From assembly GCA_038277395.1 (NCBI GenBank), contig CM076196.1, positions 134,614,730 through 134,678,729 on the forward strand: 64,000 nucleotides of DNA. Reading direction: 5' to 3'. The position numbers and the translations under genes were made by a program. Numbering within the stretch: the first letter of the stretch is position 1; each line of letters starts with the position of its first letter. The notes beneath the pieces were generated by a model that was given only the letters and a program-made list of their open reading frames with translations, had not been told where the DNA came from and did no database searches. This DNA comes from Dryocosmus kuriphilus. Taxonomy: Eukaryota > Arthropoda > Insecta > Hymenoptera > Cynipidae. Positions 1-9,733 of the stretch are shown here, one piece after another.

Positions 1-760
1 CCTTAAACTTAAGGGAATTGACAACACCCTGAGAGGGTCGACCTACAGGGAGGAGATACGAGTAGCTACCGCTAGATGGCCTAAAAATTGGGCTTTTACA
101 AGCAAGACAGCGATCTCCGTTTATATGGGCGGGACGTTCCTCTGAATACGTGTCTTCTCTTGAGCTTCGGTTCGAGAAGTAAATTCTTCCATATGAAGTA
201 GATTTTTCCCTATGAAATTTTAGAGGAAATCCTAAATCCCCAAACTCTTGGGTAAAGTTTCAACTTCCCTTTGAATTTTCCTATTAATTGAAAGGGTGAA
301 TTTCCACTTTTTTCGGAATTTTCCGCACGCTACATTAGGGAGAATTCCCTAATTTTTCGGAAATTTTTCATATCTTTTCAGAGTTTTCCCTAATAACTAT
401 TAGGAAATACTCCCAAAAATTTAGGTAAATTCCAATCATTTTCGGGAATTTTCCCTATAAAACATTAGGAAAAATTCTCTAAATTTTAGGTAAATCTCCA
501 AATTTTACGGAATTTTCCCTACGAAACATCAGGAAAAGTTCACTAATTTTTCGGAAATTTTTCATATCTTTGTAGAGTTCTTCCCTAATAACTATTAGGG
601 ACAATTCCCGAAAAGTTAGGGTTAATAGCTTCCCGAACATTTTCGGGAAAATTCCCGAAAAATTTCTTACAGTCAAGAGCTGAGTGGGAGACACAAATTA
701 TGAAGTAAGTAGAGATGTAAAATCAGTGTAATGTTTATCTAATTAAATAAGTTTGTTTGT
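1..760. repeat. Decayed AT-rich tandem repeat, no gene
   Basis: No coding region is supported here. From about 306 to 615 a unit of roughly 194 bp recurs. Both the stretch near 315-410 and the stretch near 510-610 read GGAATTTTCC, then CTAATTTTTCGGAAATTTTT, then TTCCCTAATAACTATTAGG. Shorter variants of TTTTCGGGAATTTTCCC continue to about 660. The short reading frames across this repeat are by-products of its composition. Confidence 0.55.
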
Positions 761-792
761 AATTTATCTCTCTATATTATAAAAAGATCTCG

Positions 793-965
793 CCGCCGCC
801 GCCGCCGCTGTGTCAGGAATCCAGCTCCCTTCCCCTCACCCCCTTCTCCCTTCCCCTATCGCCCTTATCCCGTCCCCTCACCCCCTTCCTCTCTCGCCCT
901 TCTCTCTTCCCCTCACCCCCTTCTCCCTTTTTCCTTATTATCCCCTTTGACCTGTGACCATTGAC
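793..965. repeat. C/T-rich low-complexity tract
   Basis: A CCG trinucleotide run is followed by repeated CCCCTCACCCCCTTCTCCC-type units. It is strongly strand-asymmetric (pyrimidine on plus). The short minus-strand reading frame over it is basic low-complexity peptide and is not supported as a gene. Confidence 0.6.
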
Positions 966-1539
966 TTTGGACCTATTTGACCCGCATGGGCACATGACTC
1001 CGTGAAAAAAAAAAAAAACACCCTCACCACTATGTGTGTGACAAAAGTTGATCCACCTTGACTATATTTAACGTGATCTATCTATTATCCTTAAATTGAT
1101 TTGGTTTTTGGTTTTTATCCAATTTCAATGAAATTAGATCGTAAATTTAATAAATGACGTAATTTCAATGAAATTGTTTCCGAGATGCACTACGTGGAAG
1201 TAACCAATATTGCATTTCAAACTGTAAACAAATTGTATTAATTGGTTTATACATGTACCTAAAAATTACGGTATTATTATTATTATATATATATATATAT
1301 AAAAATTATTATAATATTGAAATTTTAACTGGAATTTTCACTATGGCGACAAAGAAGTTGTCCTCCTAAAAGTAAAAGACTTAAATCCATTGATTCTTCC
1401 TGGAGGATAGTAATATGACTGGCATTTTGAACATTAATACCAATGCTGGAATTGTCTAAAAAAAAAATATATATATTATATATATTAGTGATATATAATT
1501 TTTTTTTTAAGTTTAATTTTAAAATTATTTACCATTATC

Positions 1540-1955
1540 ATATAGACTTCCAAGAATTTCAATTTTTTGTCCTTGAATTATATTAAAATTTGGTGTCACA
1601 TTAAAAATATTAACTATTAATTTATACTTTCCATTTGTGATACTGCCTAAATATTGATTCGCTTTTTTATGCTCAGGAATAAATTCATCTCTCAAAAAAC
1701 CTTTAATTTCTATGTATAAAATTTATATAAAGAGAATTTTAAATTTAATCAATTAGTAATTCGTTAATTAATCAATTTACTTATAAGTCCTGAACTTTGA
1801 AGAATAATTTTCTTTTCAAATTTAATTTTTTTAACTTCTCCTTGATTTTTTTCGATATTAAAAAATCCAATGTTCGTTATTTTTGAATTATTTGTTAACA
1901 GTAATTCATAATGAAGATTTCCGTTATTATAATTCGAACTTGGTTTTGCCGTCAT
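1540..1955 (-). other. Unidentified coding-like fragment, minus strand
   Basis: On the minus strand an open frame (1955-1764) encodes a short polar peptide starting MTAKPSSNYNN. After an AT-rich gap a second stretch (about 1715-1545) reads as lysine/isoleucine-rich sequence with hydrophobic strands such as LIVNIFNVTPNFNI. I do not recognise a family. The alternating strand-like pattern is compatible with an OB-fold single-strand-binding protein, which some Helitrons carry, but this is speculation. Confidence 0.15.
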
Positions 1956-2462
1956 GATGTTCAGTTAAATTTTCCTATTGAATATTTAAATTCGTTGAAA
2001 TTTCCAGGTTTACCAATTCATAAATTAACTTTAAAAATTGGCGCAATTGTAATGCTGATAAGAAATTTAAGTATTAATGATGGGCTTTGTAATGGAACAC
2101 GTTTGAAAATTTTACAATTACATAAATTTAATATTAAAGTTATGGTTATTACTGGTACTAAAAAGGGAACTACGGCTTTCATACCAAGAATAATTTTAGA
2201 TTCTGGGTAATTTTCTTCTTTAACATTTATTTTATATAGAAGACAATTTCCAATTTTTTTAGCTTTTGCAATTACAATAAATAAATCTCAAGGTGAAAGT
2301 TTCGAAAAATTAGGAATATTCTTTCATAGACCTTTATTTTCTCATGGACAATTATATGTAGCTCTATCCAGATGTAAAAATCCTGATAAATTGTTTATTG
2401 AGAATAAATCAGAAGATGATACAAATATTAAAAATATTGTTTGGAAAGAAATTTTTGATTAA
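1911..2462 (+). pseudogene. Pif1-like helicase C-terminal fragment (Helitron type)
   Basis: The first 99 residues (1911-2210) contain LPIHKLTLKIGAIVMLIRNL and NGTRL, matching the strand that precedes the last helicase motifs in Pif1/Helitron helicases. After the stop, another frame continues from about 2235 with FAITINKSQGESFEKLGI and SHGQLYVALSRC. These are the late superfamily 1 motifs (TxxKSQG and YVALSR). The fragment covers only the last 150-180 residues of a protein usually well over 1,000 residues long, and a stop and frame change separate its halves. It is a dead fragment. Confidence 0.65.
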
Positions 2463-2775
2463 AAATTAACTATGTTCTCTTGGTCTTATATATATTTTAA
2501 AATATATATAATATTAAATAAAGTTTCTGTTTATTAAATTTTAATAAACAGAACTTTTTTAAAAACTTTTTTCTCAGTGTATAAAATATATAATATATGA
2601 ACAATTTAATATAATTTTTGTTACAGATTTTTTGAGATGCAATATTGATTACTTCCACGTAGTGCATCTTGGAAACGATTTCATTGAATTTTAAGTGAAT
2701 TGTAAAATATAATGTTCACTCATAAAATAGTGATAATGAAAGAATATTTAATAAATATAAAATTAAATATATTAT

Positions 2776-2972
2776 AGAATATATAACTAATATATTAATT
2801 AATATATTATATAATATAATATATTAATTAAATTATAAAATATATATTCAATGAAATTGGCAAAAAAATCAATAAAATATATAATTAATATATTAATTAA
2901 TATATTATATAATATAATATATTAATTAAAATATAAAATATACATTCAATGAAATTGGCAAAAAATCAATAA
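2776..2972. repeat. Two-copy AT-rich tandem repeat (about 94 bp unit)
   Basis: Two adjacent copies share TAATATATTAATTAATATAT, then TATAATATAATATATTAATT, then ATTCAATGAAATTGGCAAAA. The second copy begins near 2870. The divergence is a few bases. Confidence 0.7.
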
Positions 2973-3074
2973 ATTAGATAATAATATAAAAATTAGAAAT
3001 TCATCAAAATTCATCAAAATTCTGTCAGAATGGGGGGTAGGCGCGCTAAGCGCGCAGGGGGGCGAAGCCCCCCT

Positions 3075-3076
<2 letters not shown>

Positions 3077-3117
<41 letters not shown>
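3077..3117. repeat. (TA)n microsatellite
   Basis: An uninterrupted TA dinucleotide run follows the GC-rich hairpin at the proposed Helitron end. Confidence 0.9.
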
Positions 3118-3120
<3 letters not shown>

Positions 3121-3340
3121 ACTCTATAATTGCTGGAAGTGTTTACAATTTTTCTTATTTTTTAAGTCAAAATGACACATAATGACAAGCCATTTATATT
3201 CGTACAGTGAGTGCTAATGAACAATTGAATATTTAATGCTATGTCAAAATATTATGGAAAAGATTAAAAATTTTCTGTATCAGAGTGTTTCTACATAGGA
3301 GGAGGTGTTTTCTTTAGTGTCATCACAGTGAAGGGCGTGA

Positions 3341-4231
3341 AACTACCCTGCTTAAAATGTCGGATAGGAATCGGATAAGAACCGGATAGAAGTGAGTTCC
3401 TATCCGGTCCTAACCTCACTGTATCCGATTTTTGTCCCCGGTTTGTATCCGACTCCTAACCGGTGTCTATCCGGTATCGTCTAATATTTATATCCGATTC
3501 CTATCCGATTTGTATCTGGATCTGCAAAATACTTCTATCCGATTCCTATCCGGCTCCTAACCGAATTCTATCCGGTCTATTTTTTATGTTTCTATCCGAT
3601 TCCTATCCGATTTTTGTCCCCGGTTTGTATCCGAATCCTAACCGGTGTCTATCCGGCATGGTATAATATTTATATCCGGTTTCTATAGGGGTTTTATCCG
3701 GTTCTTCAAAACACTTATACCTGGTACATATATGTGCTGTGAAAGCACCAAAAAAAGGATCGATGACGATCAAACAGATGTATTGGATACATCTTTTCAA
3801 TATAACAATGGTGAAAAATTGTGGCTAACTTATAACTCCGAAGATCGATTCCTATTGTGAGACAATAATCCCTGCGATCCTAGCGGAAGTGTCCTGAACT
3901 ACCAAGACAATCACGAGCGTCAAGACCCTTATAGGAATCGGATAGAAAACGGATAAAAATGAACTTTGGATTTTTTTAAATATTTAATTTGAGGTTCCAT
4001 TTATCGGATAGAACCCGGATAGGACCGGAATGAATATTTTCAATATATATTTTTTTATCCTCTTTCTCGGATAGGAACCGGATACAACCGGATAGATTCG
4101 AAATTAGGTATCTGAGACCGGATAGAAACCGGATATAGCCAGATAAAAAGCAAATTTTTCCTGTTCGGTTGTTTTCCGGTTTTTATCCGACTTCTATATG
4201 TTTTCTTTCCGATATTTTTAGTAGGGTAGTT
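3341..4231. mobile_element. TIR element with dense subterminal GGATAG-type repeats
   Basis: The left end reads AACTACCCTGCTTAAAATGT. The reverse complement of the right end reads AACTACCCTACTAAAAATAT, giving terminal inverted repeats. Inside, variants of TATCCGATTCCTATCCGG dominate 3358-3720. The opposite orientation (GGATAGGAACCGGATA) dominates 3930-4150, so the arms are inverted relative to each other. No transposase is visible, so it would be non-autonomous. Dense subterminal motifs are typical of transposase-binding arrays. I could not assign a superfamily or a clean target duplication. Confidence 0.6.
3735..3925 (+). pseudogene. Non-repetitive coding-like insert inside the TIR element
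   Basis: Between the two repeat arms lies sequence without the GGATAG motif. One plus frame reads a plausible soluble segment containing STKKRIDDDQTDVLDTSF and KLWLTYNSEDRFLL, then a TGA, then continues in the same frame with DNNPCDPSGSVLNYQDNHER. I do not recognise the protein. A captured host exon fragment is one explanation. Unrelated filler is the other. Confidence 0.3.
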
Positions 4232-4636
4232 GTAGGTTTTAAGGGCTTACACATATAGAATTGAAAAGATCTTTGGGTGAGAAAGCTGGAATGCTAAACG
4301 TGTAGTGAGGATATGACTAGGATTTTCTCATATTATTTTCCTAACGATGCATTTTCGGATGAGGATGAGTCTTGATCATATGCTCTACCGTGAAGCAAGG
4401 TCTTTAGAATTCTGTGCACTTTGTCTATCTATCTTATATTGTGCTAAATATTGTTAGTTTTATTGTTTCAGAATTTTTATAATAAATTAACTGACTTTTT
4501 TCGGACGTGAAATATTTTTGATAATACGTTTAATACGTTTATTGTATTAAATCGTATTGTGTTATTTGAAAGTGTGACTTGTTGTGTGCATCTCTGGATC
4601 AAATTTGTGAAAGTGTAATAAATAAGTGCCTCCATA

Positions 4637-5114
4637 ATGTCAATGGAGAATAAGATGGAGGAAATACTGTCTGCTCATCGGAGGACGGTTAGCAGGAAGA
4701 CACTCATGGCTGAAATAGAGGGATATATTAGCCAGTGTGATGCACTAGGGAAACTTGCTGGAGTTGTGCAGGAAGCAATCCAAAAAAAGGAAGATATACC
4801 TCTTTTGATGGCTCTGCGAAAATACCTTAACATGCAAAGGGAGACAAACGACGCAATAACGAAACACAAATCATTGTTGGTAAGGAAATTCTAAAAATTT
4901 TCTTATCATCTTTTTTTTTAGACGCAAAGATCATGTGTATGTGTGTGTGTGTGTGTGTGTGTGTTAATTCCTTGTTTGTTTCTTTTTGTTAAAGGTAAAA
5001 TTCAGAGCGAAGAATCGAAGGAAGCTATGGAGGTCGATTTGGTCTATCTTGACAGACTAAGGAACCAGCTAGAGGCAGATTCAAATCAGTTTACTGAATC
5101 AGGAGAGAAGAGGG
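4637..5114 (+). pseudogene. 5' exons of an unidentified gene, split by a mariner-type element
   Basis: Exon 1 (4637-4879) starts MSMENKMEEILSAHRRTVSR and ends at a GTAAGG donor. The 115-bp intron (4880-4994) holds a TG microsatellite and ends TTAAAG. Exon 2 resumes in frame at 4995 with VKIQSEESKEAMEVDLVYLD. The joined product is hydrophilic and helical, with heptad-like leucines suggesting coiled coil. Exon 2 is cut at 5115 by a terminal inverted repeat. Sequence resembling its continuation lies 12 kb downstream at 17174-18009. I do not recognise the family. The intact reading frame and splice sites make it a real former gene. Confidence 0.5.
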
Positions 5115-5582
5115 CACATGAGGGGCGAAAGTCCTAATAGTGTTAAGTGCCATTTTTTTCGAAATGCGTTTTTTTGCAGAGAATTATTCCTTGGGTTTAG
5201 ACCAATACTAACGTGGTAGAGAAATCGCGATTAGCCAATAACTTTTTTTTATATTAATTCCCAAATTTGGCAAATTTTGAAGTTCACTACCTGCGGCGTC
5301 CTATTTCTGTTAAGTCCAATGAATTCCTATGGGAAATCTGTGTTTTCCATCGAATGAGCCAGGTTTTCAAGAACGTTTTGGGCATAATGCTATACTTAGC
5401 GTCAATTAGACTTACGAGACACGTCCAGAATGTAAGTGTACTGGTTCTCTCACAGCTGCAGGGAATACTTTTGCGACATGCTGGCAATACTGCCGCGTAG
5501 CCTGACCCCTCCCATTCAAAACTAGACCAATCCGAGGTTAGTGTGTTGAAAACTCTTGACGCAGTAGCATCTCTCGCGAAAA

Positions 5583-6209
5583 ATGTCGATCGTATCTCTC
5601 GCCAAGTGCGAAATTCGGGCCGTCATTCGCTACCTCGTTGTGAAGGGAAAAGCTCCAGTTGAGATTTATAATGAGGCGAAAACTGTATATGGTAATGGAA
5701 CTATGAATCGTAAGAGTGTGCACAAGTGGTGTCGCGAATTTAAAAATGGCCGTACTGCCGTGCATGACGATCAGAGGAGCGGAAGACCTTCAATTGTGAC
5801 TGACGAACTTGTGGAAAAAATCGAGATTGCGGTCTGTGACGATCGCAGATTGACGTTAGATGATCTTTCTGCGATGTTTCCGCAAATCTCCAGATCCCTG
5901 TTACAAGAAACAATCACAGAAACTCTCGGATATTGGAAATTGTCTGTGAAGTGGGTCCCAAAACAGCTGAAAGGACGGCACAAGTTGAAACGAGTGCAGA
6001 GCTCCAAAGAGTTTTTGGAGCGCTACGAACGCGAAGGCGATTATTTTCTCTACTCTACTGTCACTGGAGACGAAACTTGGGTTGCCCACTACACGCCTGA
6101 AACTAAGAGGCAATCTCAACAATGGCGCCACACCTTTTCACCCTCCGCCAACAAATTGAAAACCACAATTTCGGCCAAAAAAATCATGGCATCCGTGTTT
6201 TGAGACCAT
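5583..6209 (+). pseudogene. Mariner transposase, N-terminal half
   Basis: The frame begins MSIVSLAKCEIRAVIRYLVV and covers the HTH_48-type DNA-binding region, including YNEAKTVYGNGTMNRKSVHK and the basic GRP loop (RSGRPSIVTDEL). It then runs into the catalytic domain with the first aspartate in VTGDETWV. The frame ends at KKIMASVF with TGA where mariner proteins normally have TGG (tryptophan). Seven bases later the sequence meets a Ty3/gypsy LTR. The rest of the protein resumes at 15990. Confidence 0.9.
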
Positions 6210-6561
6210 TGTAGAGCATGAAGGATCTCACCGGGAAGGGATAAGGAGGAGAACGCCAAGATTGGGGTGAAGACACAATAAAACGAATGGAATTGGCGAG
6301 AGTCAATATAATGTATTGTTACTTACAATCACAATGAAAAAGGGCGCAAGAGCCAACCGCAGGTTCGAAGTTATCTGGATACGGCGTTACAGAGATTAAA
6401 GCCAGACGAGACTGATTGCTCCACCGGAGCTTGCAACAAGACTGACTTGACCGCACGAGAAACGAGAGCCGCCGACGGCCACACGGGATCCTTCGTGGAT
6501 TCCCGGGCGGGCTCGGCAAAGGGTCTCGTCGCTCGGGCAGCCACGCCATCTCTATGTTATA
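6210..6561 (-). repeat. Long terminal repeat (3' LTR in element orientation)
   Basis: This block is near-identical to 15179-15988 apart from the MITE there. On plus it starts TGTAGAGCATGAAGGATCTC and ends CCATCTCTATGTTATA. In element orientation it therefore ends in CA but starts TATAACATAG rather than canonical TG. Confidence 0.92.
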
Positions 6562-6580
6562 CCCCCCCCCCCCCCTTTAA
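6562..6580 (-). promoter_or_regulatory. Polypurine tract
   Basis: On the minus strand, AAAG followed by a run of 13 more G abuts the LTR. This is the expected position for the plus-strand DNA primer of an LTR retrotransposon. Confidence 0.8.
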
Positions 6581-6592
6581 TGGGGTTCGGGT

Positions 6593-7345
6593 TTATCCCT
6601 CCCTTTTTGGCCCCCCGGATATAAAAATAAACTTGCAGTTTTTCCTATTTCTCCTTTTTAATTCCTTTCTATATTCCTCCCATTCTCTGTTAGCCTCCTC
6701 CCTTGCCTTCTTCCATTCCTCTTCCGTCTTCTTCGCCTCTTCCTTTCTCCTTCTTTCCTCTTCCTCCTCCTGTTTCCTCCTCCTCACCTCCAACATTTTC
6801 CTTCTACTCTCTCCCCTTTCCCACTCAATCTTCTTTTCCCTTTCCTTTTCCTCCCTCCTTGCTTCTTGCCTTATCTGTTCGGCCCTTGCCTCGAACTCTC
6901 TCCCGAATTCGAGGGAGCGTTTTAGCGCTCTTTCCTCGAACTCGAGGGAGAGCTCGAGCAGTCTCTCCTTTAGTCCTTTTATTCTCTCCATCTCTTCTTT
7001 CGCCGATTCCTTCCACTCCTCCTCCTCAGATTCTGGTGGAGGTGATGATGCTGGTGGCGTCGGTGGAGGTGGTGGTGTCTGTGGAGCTGGTGGTGTCGGT
7101 GGCGCTGGAGGTGCTGGTGGTACTGGTTGTGCTGGTGGCGTTGGAGGTGCTGGTGGCGCTGGAGGTGTCGGTGGCGCTGGTGGTGTTCCCAGCATTTGTC
7201 GGACGTGGCGGTGGGGGTGGTATGGAATGTCTCCTTCCGCCACGCCCGACCTCCTCAACTTGAGCCACTTCAGTGCCCTGCACTTGCTGGCGTGGGCCGT
7301 TAGGGTTTCCCCCCACAGCTCCGTTTGGCAAAAATGACATCTCAT
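6593..7345 (-). CDS. Accessory ORF with zinc finger, proline-rich and coiled-coil regions
   Basis: This 250-residue frame starts at MRCHFCQ. Residues 3-22 hold two cysteines, then histidine and cysteine (C-x2-C-x11-H-x3-C), a probable zinc-binding finger. Residues 55-105 are repeated P-P-A/T units. The last 140 residues are a highly charged E/K/R-rich helix, probably coiled coil. It lies between integrase and the polypurine tract, where env sits in errantiviruses, but has no signal peptide or membrane span. The frame is open 28 codons further upstream. The AG in TTCCAG|GTAAGC just before the ATG could be a splice acceptor. I do not recognise a family. Confidence 0.6.
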   Translation of the reverse strand: MRCHFCQTELWGETLTAHASKCRALKWLKLRRSGVAEGDIPYHPHRHVRQMLGTPPAPPTPPAPPAPPTPPAQPVPPAPPAPPTPPAPQTPPPPPTPPASSPPPESEEEEWKESAKEEMERIKGLKERLLELSLEFEERALKRSLEFGREFEARAEQIRQEARREEKEREKKIEWERGESRRKMLEVRRRKQEEEEERRRKEEAKKTEEEWKKAREEANREWEEYRKELKRRNRKNCKFIFISGGPKREG

Positions 7346-7911
7346 TTTGCTTACCTGGAATTTAATTATAGCAAACTGTTTTTCGTCTTGGAGTCTTGAG
7401 TTTTGGAGTCTGTCAGATTTGCATACCACATCTCCCTTGCCTTTTTCCCACTCAATAATAAAAAAAAACTTTTACTTAAAATTTATCTTACCTGGTTATA
7501 CAATTTTATTCCTGTTCTAAGCCTGTTATGGTTTCCTGGTCTATGTTTATTTCTAATTCGTACTCTTCCTCTTTATTCCTTATTCTATTTTTGTTTGTTA
7601 CTTTAATGGTTAATAAACCTTGTATTTTTCTATTAATACCTTCCCAGTTTCCCTGTACATACGTTTGTCCGTTAGGGTTTGGAGTCGTGAAGTTATTTTT
7701 TAACCTGTATGGTCTGTCATTACAGAATGAATCATGTATAACGTAATAATTTTAGGTATTAATTTTTTACAAAATCGGCATTGGAGTCCGTCTTGGATTT
7801 CCCTAACCTTGCTTTCCAGAACTGAGATTGACTCTTCTAATTTGGTTTCCCAGTTATCCTCCATTTTTTCTAAATTCCTGTTAAAGAAAAAAAAAATTCT
7901 ACATCTATTAC
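7346..7911. other. Spacer between integrase and accessory ORF
   Basis: T-rich on plus (A-rich in element orientation). I see no supported gene. The plus-strand frames here are hydrophobic by composition only. Confidence 0.5.
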
Positions 7912-8247
7912 TTATACTTTATTACTATTATCTACGGTTTCTATTTTTAAGTCGTTAATATTGTATTCCCCTATGTTTTTTCCTTTAAGGTTTTTTAACT
8001 CGTAAATAGTTGGGGAAATTTTCTTTTTAATGATAAAGGGACCTTCGTATTGGTCGAATAATTTTCCTGCCTTCTTATCTGCTTTGTTAGATAGTTTGGT
8101 GACCTTTTTTAAAACCCTATCTCCTTTTTTGAATTCTATTTCCCTTCTCCTTAAATTATACCTGTTTGCCTGTATATTGTTTGCCTGGTCCAAATTCTTT
8201 TGGACTTCCTCCTTTATTACCTGTAGACGTCTTAATCTATCTGTCAT
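7912..8247 (-). CDS. Integrase C-terminal segment (frame-shifted)
   Basis: The 111-residue product begins MTDRLRRLQVIKEEV and continues NLRRREIEFKKGDRVLKK and LFDQYEGPFIIKKKIS. This is the C-terminal region of Ty3/gypsy integrases, with the SH3-like strand and the GPF of the GPY/F module. It overlaps the end of the upstream integrase frame by four bases in another frame. It is best read as the tail of the same polyprotein after a one-base indel rather than a separate gene. Confidence 0.75.
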   Translation of the reverse strand: MTDRLRRLQVIKEEVQKNLDQANNIQANRYNLRRREIEFKKGDRVLKKVTKLSNKADKKAGKLFDQYEGPFIIKKKISPTIYELKNLKGKNIGEYNINDLKIETVDNSNKV

Positions 8248-9716
8248 TTATCTACACTTTGGAATTCGATTTCGTTATCTGATTCCAGTTCTTTTTTCAA
8301 CGACTGGAGTGGTTTTAGTTCGCGACCTATATTTAAAAACGCTGGGGTGAATTGTGTCGTTGAATTTTTACTCGTATTAATTGCGAATTGTAGATCATCT
8401 ATATTTTCGTCCCATGTAGAATGATCGTTTTCTAGATAAGCTTTGATTATTTGCTTAATCGTTCTATTGTATCTTTCGGTTGGGTTCGCTTGGGGGTAAT
8501 ACTTCGGTGTTTTGGAGTGTCTGATTCCGAATTTTTCCGTTAATTCGCGGATAGTTTTATTTATGAATTCTGTTCCGTTGTCTGTGTGGAGGATCCGCGG
8601 TGTCCCCCAATGAGAAATGACACGTTTATGGAATTCTGACTCTATCGTAGTTCCGTTTGCCTTCTTGATTGGGATAATTTCCACCCATTTAGTGAAAATA
8701 TCAACGAAAACTAAAATATACTGGTTTCTTCCTTTTTTCGATGTTGGTAGTGGTCCCATGATGTCTGCAGCAACCATGGTCCATGGTTCTTCTATTATTC
8801 TCTTTCCCATTAACCCTATTTTCGCCTGGTTACCCGGTTTCGTTCTTTTACATACCGTACAGTTTTTCACGTATTTGATTACCTCCGAATACATCCCTGG
8901 CCAGAAGTAGTACTCGGAAATTCTCGCGTGTGTCTTTTCGGATCCTAAATGTCCCGCTTGTGTACTGTCGTGATTTTCTTTAAGAACTTGGTCTCGTAAC
9001 TTTTTTGGTACGACGAGTTTCCATGGGTCTGAGTCTGGTAATAGTGCGGATTTTAAAGGATCCGTTCTATAGAAATATAGTTGTGAGTCTCTAATTCTCC
9101 AATTTTCGTGTTCTTCCGGGTGTTTTTTAATTTGTCTAATTTTTGCGGAGTACCATTCGTCAGTCTGGTCGTTCGAGTTCGTTTTCGGTTTTTGTGTGCT
9201 GCTTGCTGACGCGAACGCGACCTCGTTTGTTGCTTCTTTAGACCTAGATAGGGCGTCCGGCACTACGTTTGAACTACCCTTTCGATATACGATCTCATAA
9301 TCGTATTCTAAGAGTTCTAATGCCCATCTGGCTAGTCTTCCAGTGGGGGTTTTGAGGTTATGGAGCCATTTTAGTGCTAAATGGTCCGTTAGTACTTTGA
9401 ATTTATAGCCTTCTAGGTATGGTCTAAATTTCCTAATAGCCCAAACCACGGCTAAGCATTCTTTTTCCGATGCTGAATATCGGGTTTCCGCGTCGTTTAG
9501 GGCCCTACTCGCGTAACCTATTACATAATTTTTCCCTTCGATTGTTTGGGTGAGTACGGCTCCTAACCCCGTATTGCTTGCGTCTGTTTCAAACTGAAAG
9601 GGTTCTTTAAAATTTGGGCAGGTTAAAATTGGTGCTGAGGTTAATAAATCTTTAATTTTCTGGAATGCTTCGTCCTGTTCGAGACCCCATTCCCATGCTT
9701 GTTTCTTTTTTAGCAA
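8244..9716 (-). CDS. pol: Pol: RNase H and integrase
   Basis: The 490-residue frame starts in the RT connection. RNase H has TDASNTGLGAVLTQ near residues 46-58, then SEKECLAVVWAI and LTDHLALKWLHN. Integrase follows, with an H-H-C-C zinc module (H near GHLGSEKTH, cysteines in CTVCKRTK) and the D,D35E core: VAADIMGPLP, then HTDNGTEFI, then NPTERYNRTIKQ. Both domains look catalytically complete. The upstream RT frame breaks at a seven-T run (9734-9760) and the C-terminus continues in another frame at 8247. Homopolymer indels, real or assembly-made, could explain both. Confidence 0.9.
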   Translation of the reverse strand: MLKKKQAWEWGLEQDEAFQKIKDLLTSAPILTCPNFKEPFQFETDASNTGLGAVLTQTIEGKNYVIGYASRALNDAETRYSASEKECLAVVWAIRKFRPYLEGYKFKVLTDHLALKWLHNLKTPTGRLARWALELLEYDYEIVYRKGSSNVVPDALSRSKEATNEVAFASASSTQKPKTNSNDQTDEWYSAKIRQIKKHPEEHENWRIRDSQLYFYRTDPLKSALLPDSDPWKLVVPKKLRDQVLKENHDSTQAGHLGSEKTHARISEYYFWPGMYSEVIKYVKNCTVCKRTKPGNQAKIGLMGKRIIEEPWTMVAADIMGPLPTSKKGRNQYILVFVDIFTKWVEIIPIKKANGTTIESEFHKRVISHWGTPRILHTDNGTEFINKTIRELTEKFGIRHSKTPKYYPQANPTERYNRTIKQIIKAYLENDHSTWDENIDDLQFAINTSKNSTTQFTPAFLNIGRELKPLQSLKKELESDNEIEFQSVDK

Positions 9717-9733
9717 TCTATTCAGGGGTTCAA

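Larger units (their letters stand above)
1161..2692. repeat. Inverted repeat pair flanking the helicase fragment
   Basis: A block of about 55 bp at 1161-1216 (containing GATGCACTACGTGGAAGTAA) reappears in inverted orientation at 2637-2692 (containing TTACTTCCACGTAGTGCATC), with only a few mismatches. The two arms lie 1.4 kb apart and bracket the helicase fragment. They could be internal repeats of the Helitron-like unit or the ends of a separate element. Confidence 0.65.
770..3080 (+). mobile_element. Helitron-like remnant (putative)
   Basis: The strongest evidence is a Pif1-type helicase tail inside (1911-2462). The left end begins TCTCTATATTATAAAAAG followed by a CCG-rich stretch, which resembles the 5' end of many animal Helitrons. 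The right end has a GC-rich stem, GGGGGGCGAAGCCCCCC, at about 3057-3073, preceded by GCGCGCTAAGCGCGC. Helitrons carry a 3' hairpin close to a CTRR end, but here TTG and a TA microsatellite follow, so a clean CTRR end is not visible. No Rep nickase domain is visible, so the element would be internally deleted. The boundaries are inference. Confidence 0.4.

Noticed and set aside
3463..3860. Isoleucine/tyrosine/serine repeat peptides in the GGATAG array
   Set aside because: Translation of a tandem DNA motif, not protein repeats. Both strands give similar frames.
6447..7337. Plus-strand serine- and glycine-rich reading frame opposite the accessory ORF
   Set aside because: It is the antisense shadow of the E/K/P-rich minus-strand ORF. 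Its composition is dictated by the CTT/CTC and GGT codon complements and it has no domain.
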